Shown here piece by piece: positions 26,880-35,450 of a stretch of 64,000 nucleotides of DNA. Made by a program: the position numbers and the translations under genes. This DNA comes from an uncultured Candidatus Melainabacteria bacterium (GTDB taxonomy: Bacteria; Cyanobacteriota; Vampirovibrionia; Gastranaerophilales; Gastranaerophilaceae): positions 248,001 to 312,000 of the forward strand of contig CAKUZD010000001.1 in assembly GCA_934718275.1 (NCBI GenBank), in the 5' to 3' direction. The first letter of the stretch is position 1, and each line of letters starts with the position of its first letter. The notes under the pieces are model-generated. The model was not told where the DNA came from. It was given only the letters and a program-made list of their open reading frames with translations, and did not search any database.

Positions 26880-27641
26880 CTACTTAATTTCCTGTAAAAT
26901 ATCAGTTGAATTAAATTTTTTAGATGAATGAACATTAATATATTCTTTTAATAGTTCAAAACATACACCACACACCTTATCATTGGCTTTTTTATCATAC
27001 TCGGAAACGAAATCAAAATCATTCAACAAGCAAGAATTCAAAAAATCTCTCAATTTGTAATGCATTACAGAATGCAAATGATACTTTTCATTACACTCCG
27101 AACATAAAACACCACCCAACTGCGAAGAAAAGAACATTTTTTCATCCTTTATCCGTTCTCCGCAACACAAACAATTTTCAAGTTCAACACCCAAACCGGA
27201 TATATGCATCATTTTTAGCTGAAATTTTATAACTGCAATAACAATCTCTGTGGATGTCTCGGAATTTGAAACCCTATCTAAAGTCTTATACAACAATTCA
27301 TAAATTTCTTTAGAACATGGATCATCTGCAACGCCAAAATTATTTACAACCTCAGTAACATACATGGAATAAAATATTTTATCCATATTTTGACGAGTTT
27401 TATGAAAAGTATTCAAAGCCTCTGCTTGGCAAATCCTATCAAGATTTTTCCCCTTATAAAGCATCAACTTATTGGCAACAAGCAAATCCATCCTTGCACC
27501 AAGTTTACTCTTTGGCTTTTTAACTCCCTTTGCAACCCCTCTGATAAGCCCTTTATCCTTTGAATACATAACAATAATTTTGTCTGCTTCACTCAAATTA
27601 TATGACTTCAGATTAATTGCATCCGTCACAAAATTGTTCAT
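26880..27641 (-). CDS. recO: DNA repair protein RecO
   Basis: Recombination mediator that loads RecA onto SSB-coated single-stranded DNA with RecR. The 253-residue product begins with the OB-fold (TDAINLKSYNLSEADKIIVMYSKDKGLIRGVAKG), then GARMDLL and a helical C-terminal domain, with a zinc-type cysteine set: CLCCGER at about 154-160 and CSEC at about 178-181. Length matches typical RecO (about 240-260). The gene lies between pilT (upstream) and a small membrane protein (downstream), consistent with one operon. Confidence 0.92.
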   Translation of the reverse strand: MNNFVTDAINLKSYNLSEADKIIVMYSKDKGLIRGVAKGVKKPKSKLGARMDLLVANKLMLYKGKNLDRICQAEALNTFHKTRQNMDKIFYSMYVTEVVNNFGVADDPCSKEIYELLYKTLDRVSNSETSTEIVIAVIKFQLKMMHISGLGVELENCLCCGERIKDEKMFFSSQLGGVLCSECNEKYHLHSVMHYKLRDFLNSCLLNDFDFVSEYDKKANDKVCGVCFELLKEYINVHSSKKFNSTDILQEIK

Positions 27642-27676
27642 TCAACTATCTCTATTTTGTTAATATCACCAAACAA

Positions 27677-28780
27677 TTACTTACCCGTTCCGTGATATAC
27701 TCCTCTAAACATTTGTTGCAATTCGTTCTTATTATCTGAATAAGACATCGCAACATCTTCTGAAATCAAATCTTGCTCATATAACCTGTACAATGATGTA
27801 TTCATTGTAATCATGTTGTTGAAAGAACCCTTCTTAACAAGATCATAAATTTCCTCTAATTTTTCTTTTTCAATAAAATCTTTAACAGTTGGGGTTACGA
27901 CTAAAACCTCGCATGCCGGACGGCGTCCTGTTCCGTTAGAAATCGGAATAAGCTTTTGAGAAACTGTTCCTCTTAAAATAGATGCCAACTGCCCTCTTAC
28001 AAACTCTCTGTCAGATGGCTCATACATGTTAACAATTCTGTTAACCGTTTGAATTGCATCATTTGTGTGAATTGTTGCAAATACCAAGTGACCTGTTTCT
28101 GCAGCTTTTAACGCTGCCGTAACAGTCTCTTTATCCCTAATTTCACCAATAAATATAACATCCGGATCCTGTCTCAATGCATATTTAATACCATCGGGAA
28201 ATGTTGGCGTATCAATCAAAACCTGTCTTTGAGAAACCAAACATTTTTTATTTGTAAAAATAAATTCAACCGGATCTTCAATTGTAATAATATGCTTAGG
28301 ATAATTAATATTTATATAATCAATCAAAGAAGCAATTGTGGTAGATTTTCCGGAGCCCGTAGGGCCTGTAATCAACACCAAACCATTGTTTAACGTAGCA
28401 AATTGTTCAATAGATTCAGGTAAATTCAATTCAACAACCTTTTTAATATTATAAGGAATCGTTCTAATTACCAAAGCACTTTTACCTAATTGACGACTTA
28501 AATTAACCCTGAAACGAGAAACCCCATGAATTTCATACGCAAAATCAAGGTCAAACACCGAATTAACTTTACCTTTGAAATGAATCGGTAACAATATGTC
28601 ATACGCTAAAGAAATATCGTCTTCCGTCAATACAGGCATGTCAACTTTAGTGATTTTTCCATCAATTCTTATAGCGGGATGTTCATCAACTTGCAAATGA
28701 ACGTCTGAAGCCCCAACAGCAACCGCCTTTTTCAAAAATGATATGATATTGAATTTTGAATTTGTATAATTTTCTACCAT
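27677..28780 (-). CDS. pilT: Type IV pilus retraction ATPase PilT
   Basis: Hexameric ATPase that drives pilus retraction and twitching motility at the inner membrane. 367 residues: an N-terminal PAS-like domain with ASDVHLQVDEHPAIRIDGKI (typical of GspE/PilT), Walker A GPTGSGKST (about 138-146), Asp box ITIEDPVEF, Walker B IFIGEIRD, and the His box GHLVFATIHTNDA. The C-terminus has GRRPACEVLVVTPTVKDFI, a PilT-type tail, supporting PilT over PilB or GspE. The pilus structural genes are not nearby, except for the pilin-like remnant near 20.5 kb. Confidence 0.94.
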   Translation of the reverse strand: MVENYTNSKFNIISFLKKAVAVGASDVHLQVDEHPAIRIDGKITKVDMPVLTEDDISLAYDILLPIHFKGKVNSVFDLDFAYEIHGVSRFRVNLSRQLGKSALVIRTIPYNIKKVVELNLPESIEQFATLNNGLVLITGPTGSGKSTTIASLIDYININYPKHIITIEDPVEFIFTNKKCLVSQRQVLIDTPTFPDGIKYALRQDPDVIFIGEIRDKETVTAALKAAETGHLVFATIHTNDAIQTVNRIVNMYEPSDREFVRGQLASILRGTVSQKLIPISNGTGRRPACEVLVVTPTVKDFIEKEKLEEIYDLVKKGSFNNMITMNTSLYRLYEQDLISEDVAMSYSDNKNELQQMFRGVYHGTGK

Positions 28781-28879
28781 AGTAACCCTCTCTTACTATT
28801 GTTAGATTGTATCATGTTTTTTTATGTATGACAATAAGTTTTTAATGTAACAAAAACTTAACAATTTAATACAAAAAGT

Positions 28880-28920
28880 CAATTCTAAAAAACCAAAATA
28901 CTTTATATAAATGTAAGGGA
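28880..28920 (+). promoter_or_regulatory. Shared promoter-like motif, candidate sRNA copy
   Basis: CAATTCT followed by an A-rich tract and a core AAAATACTTTATATAAAT, then GTAAGGGA. Same arrangement as the sites at 33446 and 62064. It faces right into a gene-free stretch ending in a terminator. Confidence 0.5.
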
Positions 28921-29084
28921 AATCAAAAATTACAAATTGGAAAAACAAATTATCGGATATTAAAAATCTAATCAAGTTCTTCAAATAGTTTGAACAAGAT
29001 TAAAATAAAAAGTTTATTTTATACTCTCTCTCTTAATATCCTCGTGTTTATTTAATGTTGCCTCTAAATGGCAACTTTTTTTTT
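28918..29084 (+). ncRNA. Candidate small RNA between pilT and the 29.1 kb secreted gene
   Basis: About 165 bases with no ORF. It starts after a copy of the shared promoter-like motif and ends at a plus-strand Rho-independent terminator (GTTGCC/GGCAAC, then nine T, at 29057-29084). Inside are two stems: TAATCAAGTTC pairing with GAACAAGATTA across an AA/AA mismatch (about 28970-29001), and AAAATAAA/TTTATTTT just after it. Neighbouring genes are both on the minus strand, so neither uses this terminator, which supports an independent transcript. No known RNA family recognised. Confidence 0.5.
29057..29084 (+). terminator. Terminator of the candidate sRNA
   Basis: Perfect 6-bp stem GTTGCC/GGCAAC, 7-base loop, then nine T on the plus strand; the minus strand lacks a T run. 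Confidence 0.8.
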
Positions 29085-29132
29085 GCATTTTTATAAGTTA
29101 TAAAATTTTGTCTTATCAAATATAATAATTTT

Positions 29133-29969
29133 TTATTTTAACCAAATATTAAACTCTATAGACTCTTTTTGAGGCTTAATATCAACTTCTTTTCCTCTAA
29201 AAACAACTCCACAATAATTAAAAAATTGAGCAACTCTATTATTTTTATATTTCAAAATTTCAAAGCCATCTATTGATAGAGGAGAATTTATAATTACTTT
29301 ATCCCCGTTAACAGATTTTGTTTTAAATTGTTTAAAATCAATTTGAGCATTATCATAGTTCCAGCCGTTATCACTGACAAAATCGACTATAGCATCAATC
29401 GGAGTACCTTTTTTGATGTATAATTTTCCATTTTTATTTACATCTCTTGCTATTACAAACCTTATACTGTCCCCAACCTCTATTTCATCATAACAAGTTG
29501 AAATTTTTTGTGCAGCACGTATTTTTATGGGTGTATCTTCTGAATTTATATAATCATCGAAGAATATTGTTAATCTTGTTTTTTCCGGTTTAAGAATAAC
29601 TTCCCCTCCTCGAATTATCGCATTTACAGGAGCGAAACCTGCATTTGCCATATCTTGATATTTCTTATGTTCTCCGCCTTTTAAATAAACTTGCCCACGA
29701 AGAACTTTATCAGTATTTTTATATTTAAAATTTGAAATCAATATAGCAGCCTGTTCTCCGGCAAACCCGTTGGGCGTTAACCTTCTTATCAAGCCTGAAA
29801 TTTCTTCCCCCGTATTTATATCCTTGAAATAAACAATATCACCTTCTTTTAAGTTTTTGTCATTTGTCGCGATTTTAGATAAAGGCGTTATTGTTATATG
29901 AATTTCCTCTGAAAATACAGGCAAACTGCAAAACACCAGACATAAAACAAGTAAAAAATTCCTCAACAT
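29133..29969 (-). CDS. Secreted protein of unknown function
   Basis: 278 residues with signal peptide MLRNFLLVLCLVFCSLPVFS. The mature part appears to hold two copies of a similar beta-rich unit: a stretch with KEGDIVYFKDINTGE...LIRRLTPNGFAGEQAAIL at about 38-80, and EVGDSIRFVIARDVNKNGKLYIKKGTPIDAIVDFV at about 165-200. Both begin with a GD-hydrophobic strand followed by a hairpin and a GLI/DAI strand, the way flagellar/pilus or outer-membrane assembly proteins with SH3- or SAF-like folds do. Family not recognised. Its ATG overlaps the stop of the upstream M48 peptidase gene by one base. Confidence 0.6.
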   Translation of the reverse strand: MLRNFLLVLCLVFCSLPVFSEEIHITITPLSKIATNDKNLKEGDIVYFKDINTGEEISGLIRRLTPNGFAGEQAAILISNFKYKNTDKVLRGQVYLKGGEHKKYQDMANAGFAPVNAIIRGGEVILKPEKTRLTIFFDDYINSEDTPIKIRAAQKISTCYDEIEVGDSIRFVIARDVNKNGKLYIKKGTPIDAIVDFVSDNGWNYDNAQIDFKQFKTKSVNGDKVIINSPLSIDGFEILKYKNNRVAQFFNYCGVVFRGKEVDIKPQKESIEFNIWLK

Positions 29970-30673
29970 TACAAATTTCCTTCCTGTTTTAAGTGACGTC
30001 TTTTTTGTTTTTGTTGAAATTCTTTTATTTCGTTTTCCATAGAGTATTCAAAATTTTTATAAGAAGCTGTTTGAGTAATCGGAGAATTTAAATACTGCGG
30101 ATATTTTACATAAATATACTTATACATAGCAAGCAACCTTTTTGAACCCTTCGGATGCGTATATGTAAAGCCCCAATCCCAAACAGGCTCTCCTTCCAGT
30201 TTATTCATAATAGTAATTGCCGCAATCGGGTCATAGCCAGCTTTTACCATATAATCAATACCATTCAAATCAGCTTTCATTTCATATTTCTTAGAATTCG
30301 ACTGCATAGCGATATATTTTATCATCCCACCATAAGCCTCTACGGCATGAGCTATTTCATGTGACAAAACAAATGCTAATTCAGAATCATTATCTATATA
30401 CAAAAACATTGGAGTGTAAATTCTAACAGTTTTATCATAAATACTTGAAGTAGCATTTAAAACTTTTTTGTCATTAATTACCAAAATAGGGACTCGCCTT
30501 GGGATCTTATTATCAATAAGTATTTTATTACCTACATCTAAAACTTTTTCCTCATCAATCCCCTTTTTCTTCCAAAAATTATTTAAACCAACACCTTTAA
30601 TTACATAAACTTCATCCGCAAAAGCGCTTGTTCCCAATAACAACAGGCATAACACCACTAAAAACTTTTTCAT
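29969..30673 (-). CDS. M48-family zinc metallopeptidase, exported
   Basis: 234 residues. Signal peptide MKKFLVVLCLLLLGTSAFA, so periplasmic. The zinc site is HEIAH (about 104-108) in ELAFVLSHEIAHAVE, with the third ligand Glu in KYEMKADLNGIDYMVKAGYDP about 25 residues later, the M48/HtpX-BepA-Oma1 pattern. The Thr/His-Pro-Lys block YTHPKGSKRL near residue 190 also matches BepA/LoiP-type proteases, where HP-x-x-xxR is conserved. Known relatives remove misfolded outer-membrane proteins. It heads a two-gene unit with the secreted gene immediately downstream. Confidence 0.82.
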   Translation of the reverse strand: MKKFLVVLCLLLLGTSAFADEVYVIKGVGLNNFWKKKGIDEEKVLDVGNKILIDNKIPRRVPILVINDKKVLNATSSIYDKTVRIYTPMFLYIDNDSELAFVLSHEIAHAVEAYGGMIKYIAMQSNSKKYEMKADLNGIDYMVKAGYDPIAAITIMNKLEGEPVWDWGFTYTHPKGSKRLLAMYKYIYVKYPQYLNSPITQTASYKNFEYSMENEIKEFQQKQKRRHLKQEGNL

Positions 30674-30820
30674 AATATTTCCCCATTTATTTTACGAGAC
30701 AATCTTACTATATTTTTTTAAGATTTGCAATATAGATGTAAAACTTTTATAAGGATATTTTATTTTAGATTTTTCAATGATATAATATAGAACAGTTACA
30801 GATTATCGGAGAGCAAAATT

Positions 30821-32665
30821 ATGTGCGGAATAGTTGGATATGTAGGAAATAAACCTGTTGTTGATATATTGGTAGACGGACTTGAACAACTTGAATACAG
30901 AGGATATGATTCATCCGGAATTGCAGTTATGTGTCCTGAAGATATTAAGGTTTATAAAGCAATAGGAAAACTAAAAAATTTAAGAGAAAAATTAAAAGGT
31001 CACGAAAAAGAATTCAACACATCTACTATGGGAATAGGTCATATCAGATGGGCAACACACGGAGCACCAACCTTATTGAATGCTCACCCGCATACTTGCA
31101 ATTGCGGTCATTTAGTTGTTGTACATAACGGAATTATTGAGAACTACAAAGAATTAAGACAAAAATTGGAAGCTGAAGGCTGTGTTTTCAGGTCTCAAAC
31201 TGATACAGAAACAATTGCACACCTTGTTGCAAGAAAATATGCACAATGTAAAGACTTAACGGAAGCAGTAAGGCTTGCATCTAAAGAAATAGAAGGAGCT
31301 TACGCTCTTTGTGTAATGCATTTTGACTGCAAAGACAAGCTTGTAATTACCAAAAGAAATGCACCACTACTAATTGGAGTGGGTGAAAACGAATATTTTG
31401 CAGCCTCTGATGTTCCTGCAATTATTAAACACACAAATAAAGCAATCTATTTGGAAGACAATCAGATTGCAACATTAACTCCTGAAAGTATGAATATAAT
31501 TAATTCAAATGGAGTTGAAGTTAAAGCCAAAATAGAAGTTCTTCCTTGGGAACCTGTTGCTTTAAGTAAAATGGGCTACAAACATTTTATGCTTAAAGAA
31601 ATCCACGAGCAGCCTGATGTAATTAGAAATATTCTTGTTGGGAGACTACATGCCCCTGATGAAAATATTGTATTGAATGAAGTAAAATTGAACAAAGATA
31701 CACTAAAAAATCTTAACAGAATTCAAATTATAGCATGCGGAACATCTCTACACGCTGCGATGATTGGAAAATATTTAATTGAAAACTTTTGTGGAATTGC
31801 CGTTGATGTAGAAGCTTCTAGTGAATATATTTACAGAAAAACAGTCACCGATGAGCACACTTTAGTTATCGGCGTTTCCCAATCAGGAGAAACTGCGGAT
31901 ACTTTAACTGCTATAAAACAAGCAAAAGCAAAAGGGTCTCATATTTTAATAATTACAAACAGACCTGACAGTGCCATGGCTAGAGAAGCTGACAGTTTAA
32001 TACCCGTAAATGCAGGGATTGAAGTATCTGTTGCTGCAACAAAATCATATATTGCACAATTAATGGCATTCTACTTGTTGTCCTTGTATATGGCAGAAAT
32101 CAAAAATAGTGTTGATACTTCAACTTTAACATCTTTAAAAGCGGAATTAATGATTTTACCTCAAAAAATCGAACAAATTCTTGCTCACAAAGAAGATATT
32201 CAAAAAGTTGCAAGAGTTTATGCAAACACAAAAGATTTTATTTATATTGCCAGAGGAATAAACTACCCAACAGCATTAGAAGGAGCACTAAAACTTAAAG
32301 AAATAAGCTATATTAATGCAACAGGTTATCCGGCAGGCGAATTAAAACATGGTCCAATTGCGATGTTAGACGAAACAATGCCGGTCTTATCTATTTTAAT
32401 GAACGGCTCTGTTTATGAAAAACTTCTTTCTAACAGTGAAGAAGCTAAAGCTCGTAATGCAAGAATGATTGCACTTACTAATTCTAAAGACGAAAAATTA
32501 GATTATTTGTTTGAAAATATCATTAGAGTTCCTGACGTACAGGAGCTATTTTCTCCAATAATCGCGATGATTCCGTTGCAGTTAATAGCGTATTATATTG
32601 CAGAATTTTTGGGCAAAGACGTTGATCAACCAAGAAACCTTGCAAAATCAGTTACGGTAGAATAA
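30821..32665 (+). CDS. glmS: Glucosamine-fructose-6-phosphate aminotransferase (isomerizing)
   Basis: Makes glucosamine-6-phosphate from fructose-6-phosphate and glutamine, the first step to UDP-GlcNAc for peptidoglycan and LPS. 614 residues: N-terminal nucleophile Cys2 (MCGIVGYVG) of the glutaminase domain, HIRWATHG, GTSLHAA and SQSGETADTL in the first SIS domain, and the second SIS domain with YINATGYPAGELKHGPIAML ending in DQPRNLAKSVTVE. The catalytic tail is complete. A TATAAT box lies at 30781-30786 with a weak -35. I see no glmS ribozyme-like leader, the 5' region being only about 30 bases. A strong terminator follows. Confidence 0.97.
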   Translation: MCGIVGYVGNKPVVDILVDGLEQLEYRGYDSSGIAVMCPEDIKVYKAIGKLKNLREKLKGHEKEFNTSTMGIGHIRWATHGAPTLLNAHPHTCNCGHLVVVHNGIIENYKELRQKLEAEGCVFRSQTDTETIAHLVARKYAQCKDLTEAVRLASKEIEGAYALCVMHFDCKDKLVITKRNAPLLIGVGENEYFAASDVPAIIKHTNKAIYLEDNQIATLTPESMNIINSNGVEVKAKIEVLPWEPVALSKMGYKHFMLKEIHEQPDVIRNILVGRLHAPDENIVLNEVKLNKDTLKNLNRIQIIACGTSLHAAMIGKYLIENFCGIAVDVEASSEYIYRKTVTDEHTLVIGVSQSGETADTLTAIKQAKAKGSHILIITNRPDSAMAREADSLIPVNAGIEVSVAATKSYIAQLMAFYLLSLYMAEIKNSVDTSTLTSLKAELMILPQKIEQILAHKEDIQKVARVYANTKDFIYIARGINYPTALEGALKLKEISYINATGYPAGELKHGPIAMLDETMPVLSILMNGSVYEKLLSNSEEAKARNARMIALTNSKDEKLDYLFENIIRVPDVQELFSPIIAMIPLQLIAYYIAEFLGKDVDQPRNLAKSVTVE

Positions 32666-32690
32666 ATAAACAAATAAAATAATAATTAAA

Positions 32691-32725
32691 ATAAGGTTAG
32701 GTAAATTTATCTAACCTTATTTTTT
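32691..32725 (+). terminator. Terminator of glmS
   Basis: Perfect 10-bp stem ATAAGGTTAG/CTAACCTTAT, 10-base loop, then TTTTT. Confidence 0.88.
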
Positions 32726-32743
32726 ACATTTATTAACAAAAAC

Positions 32744-32775
32744 GCAATTTTATAAAACTCAAATTTTTTATATTA
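32744..32775 (+). promoter_or_regulatory. Shared promoter-like motif before the 32.8 kb gene
   Basis: CAATTTT, then TAAAACTC and AAATTTTTTATATTAAT, resembling the sites at 28880, 33446 and 62064 but with more substitutions. About 30 bases before the ATG at 32803. Confidence 0.35.
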
Positions 32776-32802
32776 ATAAGGTTAGAATTAGGTAAAAAGG
32801 TT

Positions 32803-33426
32803 ATGTGGTTTAATAATTGTTTTAACAATTACAATTGTAATTTTTCGTTCTTAAATATGTTCAATCCATTTATGAACATGATGAACATGTTTATGCCAAT
32901 AAACAATTTTTACGGATACAACAATCCTATAAACAATATTTGGCAAACTCAACCAAATTACTTTTCACCAAATTTAAACAATTCAATATTCCAAACAAAC
33001 AATCAGCCAAACAAACAATATAATCCTTTAAAAGGCGAAACTCTTGCAAACAATGTTGTTGCAGGACTTCCGACAGACAGAGATCCCAATAATCCTCTAT
33101 GTGCCAGATACGTTAAGAATGCTATTGTAAATAGCGGACTTGGTCCATATATTAACGGAAATGGAGAATTCTGCAAATATATTCTTCGAGCTAACTCAAA
33201 CTTCCAAGAAACAAAAGTAAAAGGGGAAGAACTTAATGAATTACCTAAAGGTAGTGTAATAGTTTATGATGCAAACGAAACATGCACAAACAAAAATGGA
33301 GAAGAAAAACAAATAGGAGAAAACGGGCATGTTACTGTGGCACTAGGTAACGGAAAAGCATGCAGCGACATTATGGAAGATGAAATATTAAAAACAGACA
33401 GAGCTTATGTATTTATACCGGTTTAA
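32803..33426 (+). CDS. Cys/His hydrolase-like protein (CHAP/NlpC-type), orphan
   Basis: 207 residues. The first 75 are Asn/Phe/Met-rich and of low complexity, without a clear signal peptide. The C-terminal part has the arrangement of a papain-like amidase: a Cys-containing helix LCARYVKNAIVNSGLG (Cys near residue 100), ELPKGSVIVYDA, then ENGHVTVALGNGKACSD with a candidate His near 176. Papain-like NlpC/P60 and CHAP peptidases show exactly such Cys-helix, KPGD(I/V)V and GHV strands. The usual third residue is not obvious. Followed by a second protein of this kind, so the two may act on the same cell-wall substrate; not proven. Confidence 0.6.
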   Translation: MWFNNCFNNYNCNFSFLNMFNPFMNMMNMFMPINNFYGYNNPINNIWQTQPNYFSPNLNNSIFQTNNQPNKQYNPLKGETLANNVVAGLPTDRDPNNPLCARYVKNAIVNSGLGPYINGNGEFCKYILRANSNFQETKVKGEELNELPKGSVIVYDANETCTNKNGEEKQIGENGHVTVALGNGKACSDIMEDEILKTDRAYVFIPV

Positions 33427-33445
33427 CAAATTGTAATATAGTTAG

Positions 33446-33486
33446 CAATTTTCTAACCTTAAAATACTTTATATAAATATAGAGGA
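33446..33486 (+). promoter_or_regulatory. Shared promoter-like motif before the CHAP gene
   Basis: CAATTTTCTAAC followed by a core AAAATACTTTATATAAAT and ATAGAGG. Identical at the core to the site at 28880. About 16 bases before the ATG at 33502. Confidence 0.5.
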
Positions 33487-33501
33487 AATTAGGGGATAAT
33501 T

Positions 33502-34161
33502 ATGGGACTTGTTGACGTAAACAGAAATATCAATATTAATCAACAAACAAACTCTACAAATTCATACGGTTTGTATAACCCTTTTATGAGTTCATCATTA
33601 TTAACAACCCCTTTATTTTTGTATAATAATTTAAGTTTTCCACAAATTAATAAAGATATTTTCAGTCAATATGCGTCTATTTACCAAAACAACCAATTTG
33701 ATTTTAGCAAATTCGGAAACTTAACTCAATCAACACGCCTAAATAGTAATATTGGAGCTTCAATAGTTTCAACAGCAAAACAATATCTTGGGTACAAAGA
33801 AAGCGATGGTTCATACAAAAAATTTACAGGAGGCAGAACCGAAAGCTGGTGCGCAGATTTTGTTACATACGTAACCAAAGAAGCTTTTAGAAAAAACGGA
33901 AAAACTTTACCATCAGACTTTGGTTCTCCACAAGTTGCAAAACTAAAACAATGGGGGAAAAACAACAATTGTTATACAAAACGAGTATCTGATGCTAAAC
34001 CGGGAGATATCGTAATTTTCAACAAATCACATACCGGAATAGTTAAAGAAGTATTACCGAACGGAAAAGTTGTAACAATAGAAGGCAACACCTCAAAAGG
34101 GAATGTTGCAGAAATAACTCGTTCTCCAAAAGATATCAACGGATTTGTTCAAATAGCTTAG
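33502..34161 (+). CDS. CHAP-domain amidase-like protein
   Basis: 219 residues. The C-terminal 125 residues are a CHAP (cysteine, histidine-dependent amidohydrolase/peptidase) domain: STAKQYLGYKES, catalytic Cys in RTESWCADFVTYV (about 116), PGDIVIF, catalytic His in SHTGIVKEV (about 177) and VVTIEGNTS (Asn/Glu near 195). CHAP enzymes cleave peptidoglycan stem peptides or cross-bridges. The N-terminal 90 residues are Asn/Gln-rich with no obvious signal peptide, so export route and substrate are unclear. The 3' end overlaps the convergent coaE by 26 bases. Confidence 0.78.
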   Translation: MGLVDVNRNININQQTNSTNSYGLYNPFMSSSLLTTPLFLYNNLSFPQINKDIFSQYASIYQNNQFDFSKFGNLTQSTRLNSNIGASIVSTAKQYLGYKESDGSYKKFTGGRTESWCADFVTYVTKEAFRKNGKTLPSDFGSPQVAKLKQWGKNNNCYTKRVSDAKPGDIVIFNKSHTGIVKEVLPNGKVVTIEGNTSKGNVAEITRSPKDINGFVQIA

Positions 34162-34711
34162 TTAATTTAAAATTTAATTCCTCAATACTTCCGTTATTAT
34201 TTAATACATAATCGGATTTTTGAGCTTTTTCTTCTTGTCGCATTTGTGAATTTATTCTGGCTTTTGCATAATCTATCGTATAATTATTACGGCGCAAAAG
34301 CCTTTTCAACCTTATCTCGTCATCTGCATAAACAAATATTATTTTATCAAACAAATCTGTCATATTAGCTTCAAACAACAACGGAATTCCTACAAATAAA
34401 TATTTTTCACAACTATTTTGTTCAAAAAATTTTTCTATTTCACGTCTTATTTGCGGATGCAAAATATCTTCTAACATCTCTTTGGTATCAGCATTTTTAA
34501 ACACCAATTTTCCAAGTTTTTCTCGAGAAAATTCTCCATTTTCAAATACATCGAATTTTTCAAATGCTTTAAACAAAACATCATTCTTTACCGTCAAAAG
34601 TTCATGCGCAACTTTATCTGTATCAAGAACTTTATAACCATTTTTTTCTAAAAATTTCTGAACTGTAGACTTACCTGATGCAATATTTCCACAAAGAGCA
34701 ATTCTTATCAT
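34136..34711 (-). CDS. coaE: Dephospho-CoA kinase
   Basis: Last enzyme of CoA biosynthesis, phosphorylating dephospho-CoA at the ribose 3'-OH with ATP. 191 residues: Walker A GNIASGKST (about 8-16), KVLDTDKVAHELL, HPQIRREIEKFF and the LID RLLRRNNYTIDYAKARINSQM, with a C-terminal DYVLNNNGS strand. All are standard for CoaE. Its ATG overlaps the upstream rRNA pseudouridine synthase by 4 bases; the 3' end overlaps the convergent CHAP gene by 26 bases. Confidence 0.94.
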   Translation of the reverse strand: MIRIALCGNIASGKSTVQKFLEKNGYKVLDTDKVAHELLTVKNDVLFKAFEKFDVFENGEFSREKLGKLVFKNADTKEMLEDILHPQIRREIEKFFEQNSCEKYLFVGIPLLFEANMTDLFDKIIFVYADDEIRLKRLLRRNNYTIDYAKARINSQMRQEEKAQKSDYVLNNNGSIEELNFKLTKLFEQIR

Positions 34712-35436
34712 TGTGAAATCCTATTCAAAAAATTTTTTAATTCTTTTATTTGTGCAGGCTTAATAGGTTTAACATCGCCACGTTTTAATCCTTCTAATCG
34801 AATAGTAGCATGCTGAATCCGCTTCAAGACTTTAACTTCATAGCCGAAATGTTCAAACATTTTTCTGATTTGCCTATTCATACCTTGGTATAAAGTTATT
34901 TGCATTTCTGTATGCTTATTATCCATTTCTAAAACTTGAATATCAGCATAAGCTATTTTTTGTGGTTCTATTTCTATACCATTAGCCATTTGTTCCAACT
35001 CCCGTCTGTGAACGGCAGAATTAACAGTTACAATATAGACCTTCGGAACTTTTATTGAAGGATGCGTCAGAGCATTAATCAACTCTCCGTCATTTGTTAA
35101 AATAAGAAGCCCCGTAGAATCCTTATCCAAGCGTCCAACAGGTTTCAAACCCATTAACTTTTCAGGCAAAATATCATAAATTGTCTTTCGGCCTTTTTCA
35201 TCATCACAAGTAGTTATATACCCTGCCGGTTTATAGAACTTATAATATTCAAGTTTTGAAGGATGTATAAGCTTTTTATTAACAAAAACCTTATCCTTCT
35301 GCTGTACCAAATAGCCTAATTCTTTAACAATCTTTCCATTAACAGCAACAAATCCTTGCTCTATAAGCTCATCTGCTTTTCTCCTGGAACAAAGCCCTGA
35401 TGATGCTATATATTTGTTTAAACGAATGCCAGCCAT
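34708..35436 (-). CDS. RsuA-family 23S rRNA pseudouridine synthase (RluB/RluF-like)
   Basis: Isomerises a uridine in rRNA to pseudouridine. 242 residues: an N-terminal S4 RNA-binding domain (IRLNKYIASSGLCSRRKADELIEQGFVAVNGK), a linker, then the catalytic domain with GLKPVGRLDKDSTGLLILTND; the Asp in GRLDxD is the nucleophile, and the following L-Y-Q-G-M-N-R-Q-I-R-K-M-F-E motif is the RsuA-family signature. The ending points to RluB/E/F rather than RsuA, but the site is not assignable. Middle gene of a thioesterase-pseudouridine synthase-coaE strand. Confidence 0.9.
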   Translation of the reverse strand: MAGIRLNKYIASSGLCSRRKADELIEQGFVAVNGKIVKELGYLVQQKDKVFVNKKLIHPSKLEYYKFYKPAGYITTCDDEKGRKTIYDILPEKLMGLKPVGRLDKDSTGLLILTNDGELINALTHPSIKVPKVYIVTVNSAVHRRELEQMANGIEIEPQKIAYADIQVLEMDNKHTEMQITLYQGMNRQIRKMFEHFGYEVKVLKRIQHATIRLEGLKRGDVKPIKPAQIKELKNFLNRISQ

Positions 35437-35450
35437 TATATAAAAACTCC

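Noticed and set aside
28802..28984. Minus-strand 60-residue ORF
   Set aside because: AT-rich, hydrophobic, no ribosome binding site, and it overlaps the shared promoter-like motif and the candidate sRNA.
30787..30820. glmS ribozyme leader
   Set aside because: The 5' region is only about 30 bases and shows none of the ribozyme core.
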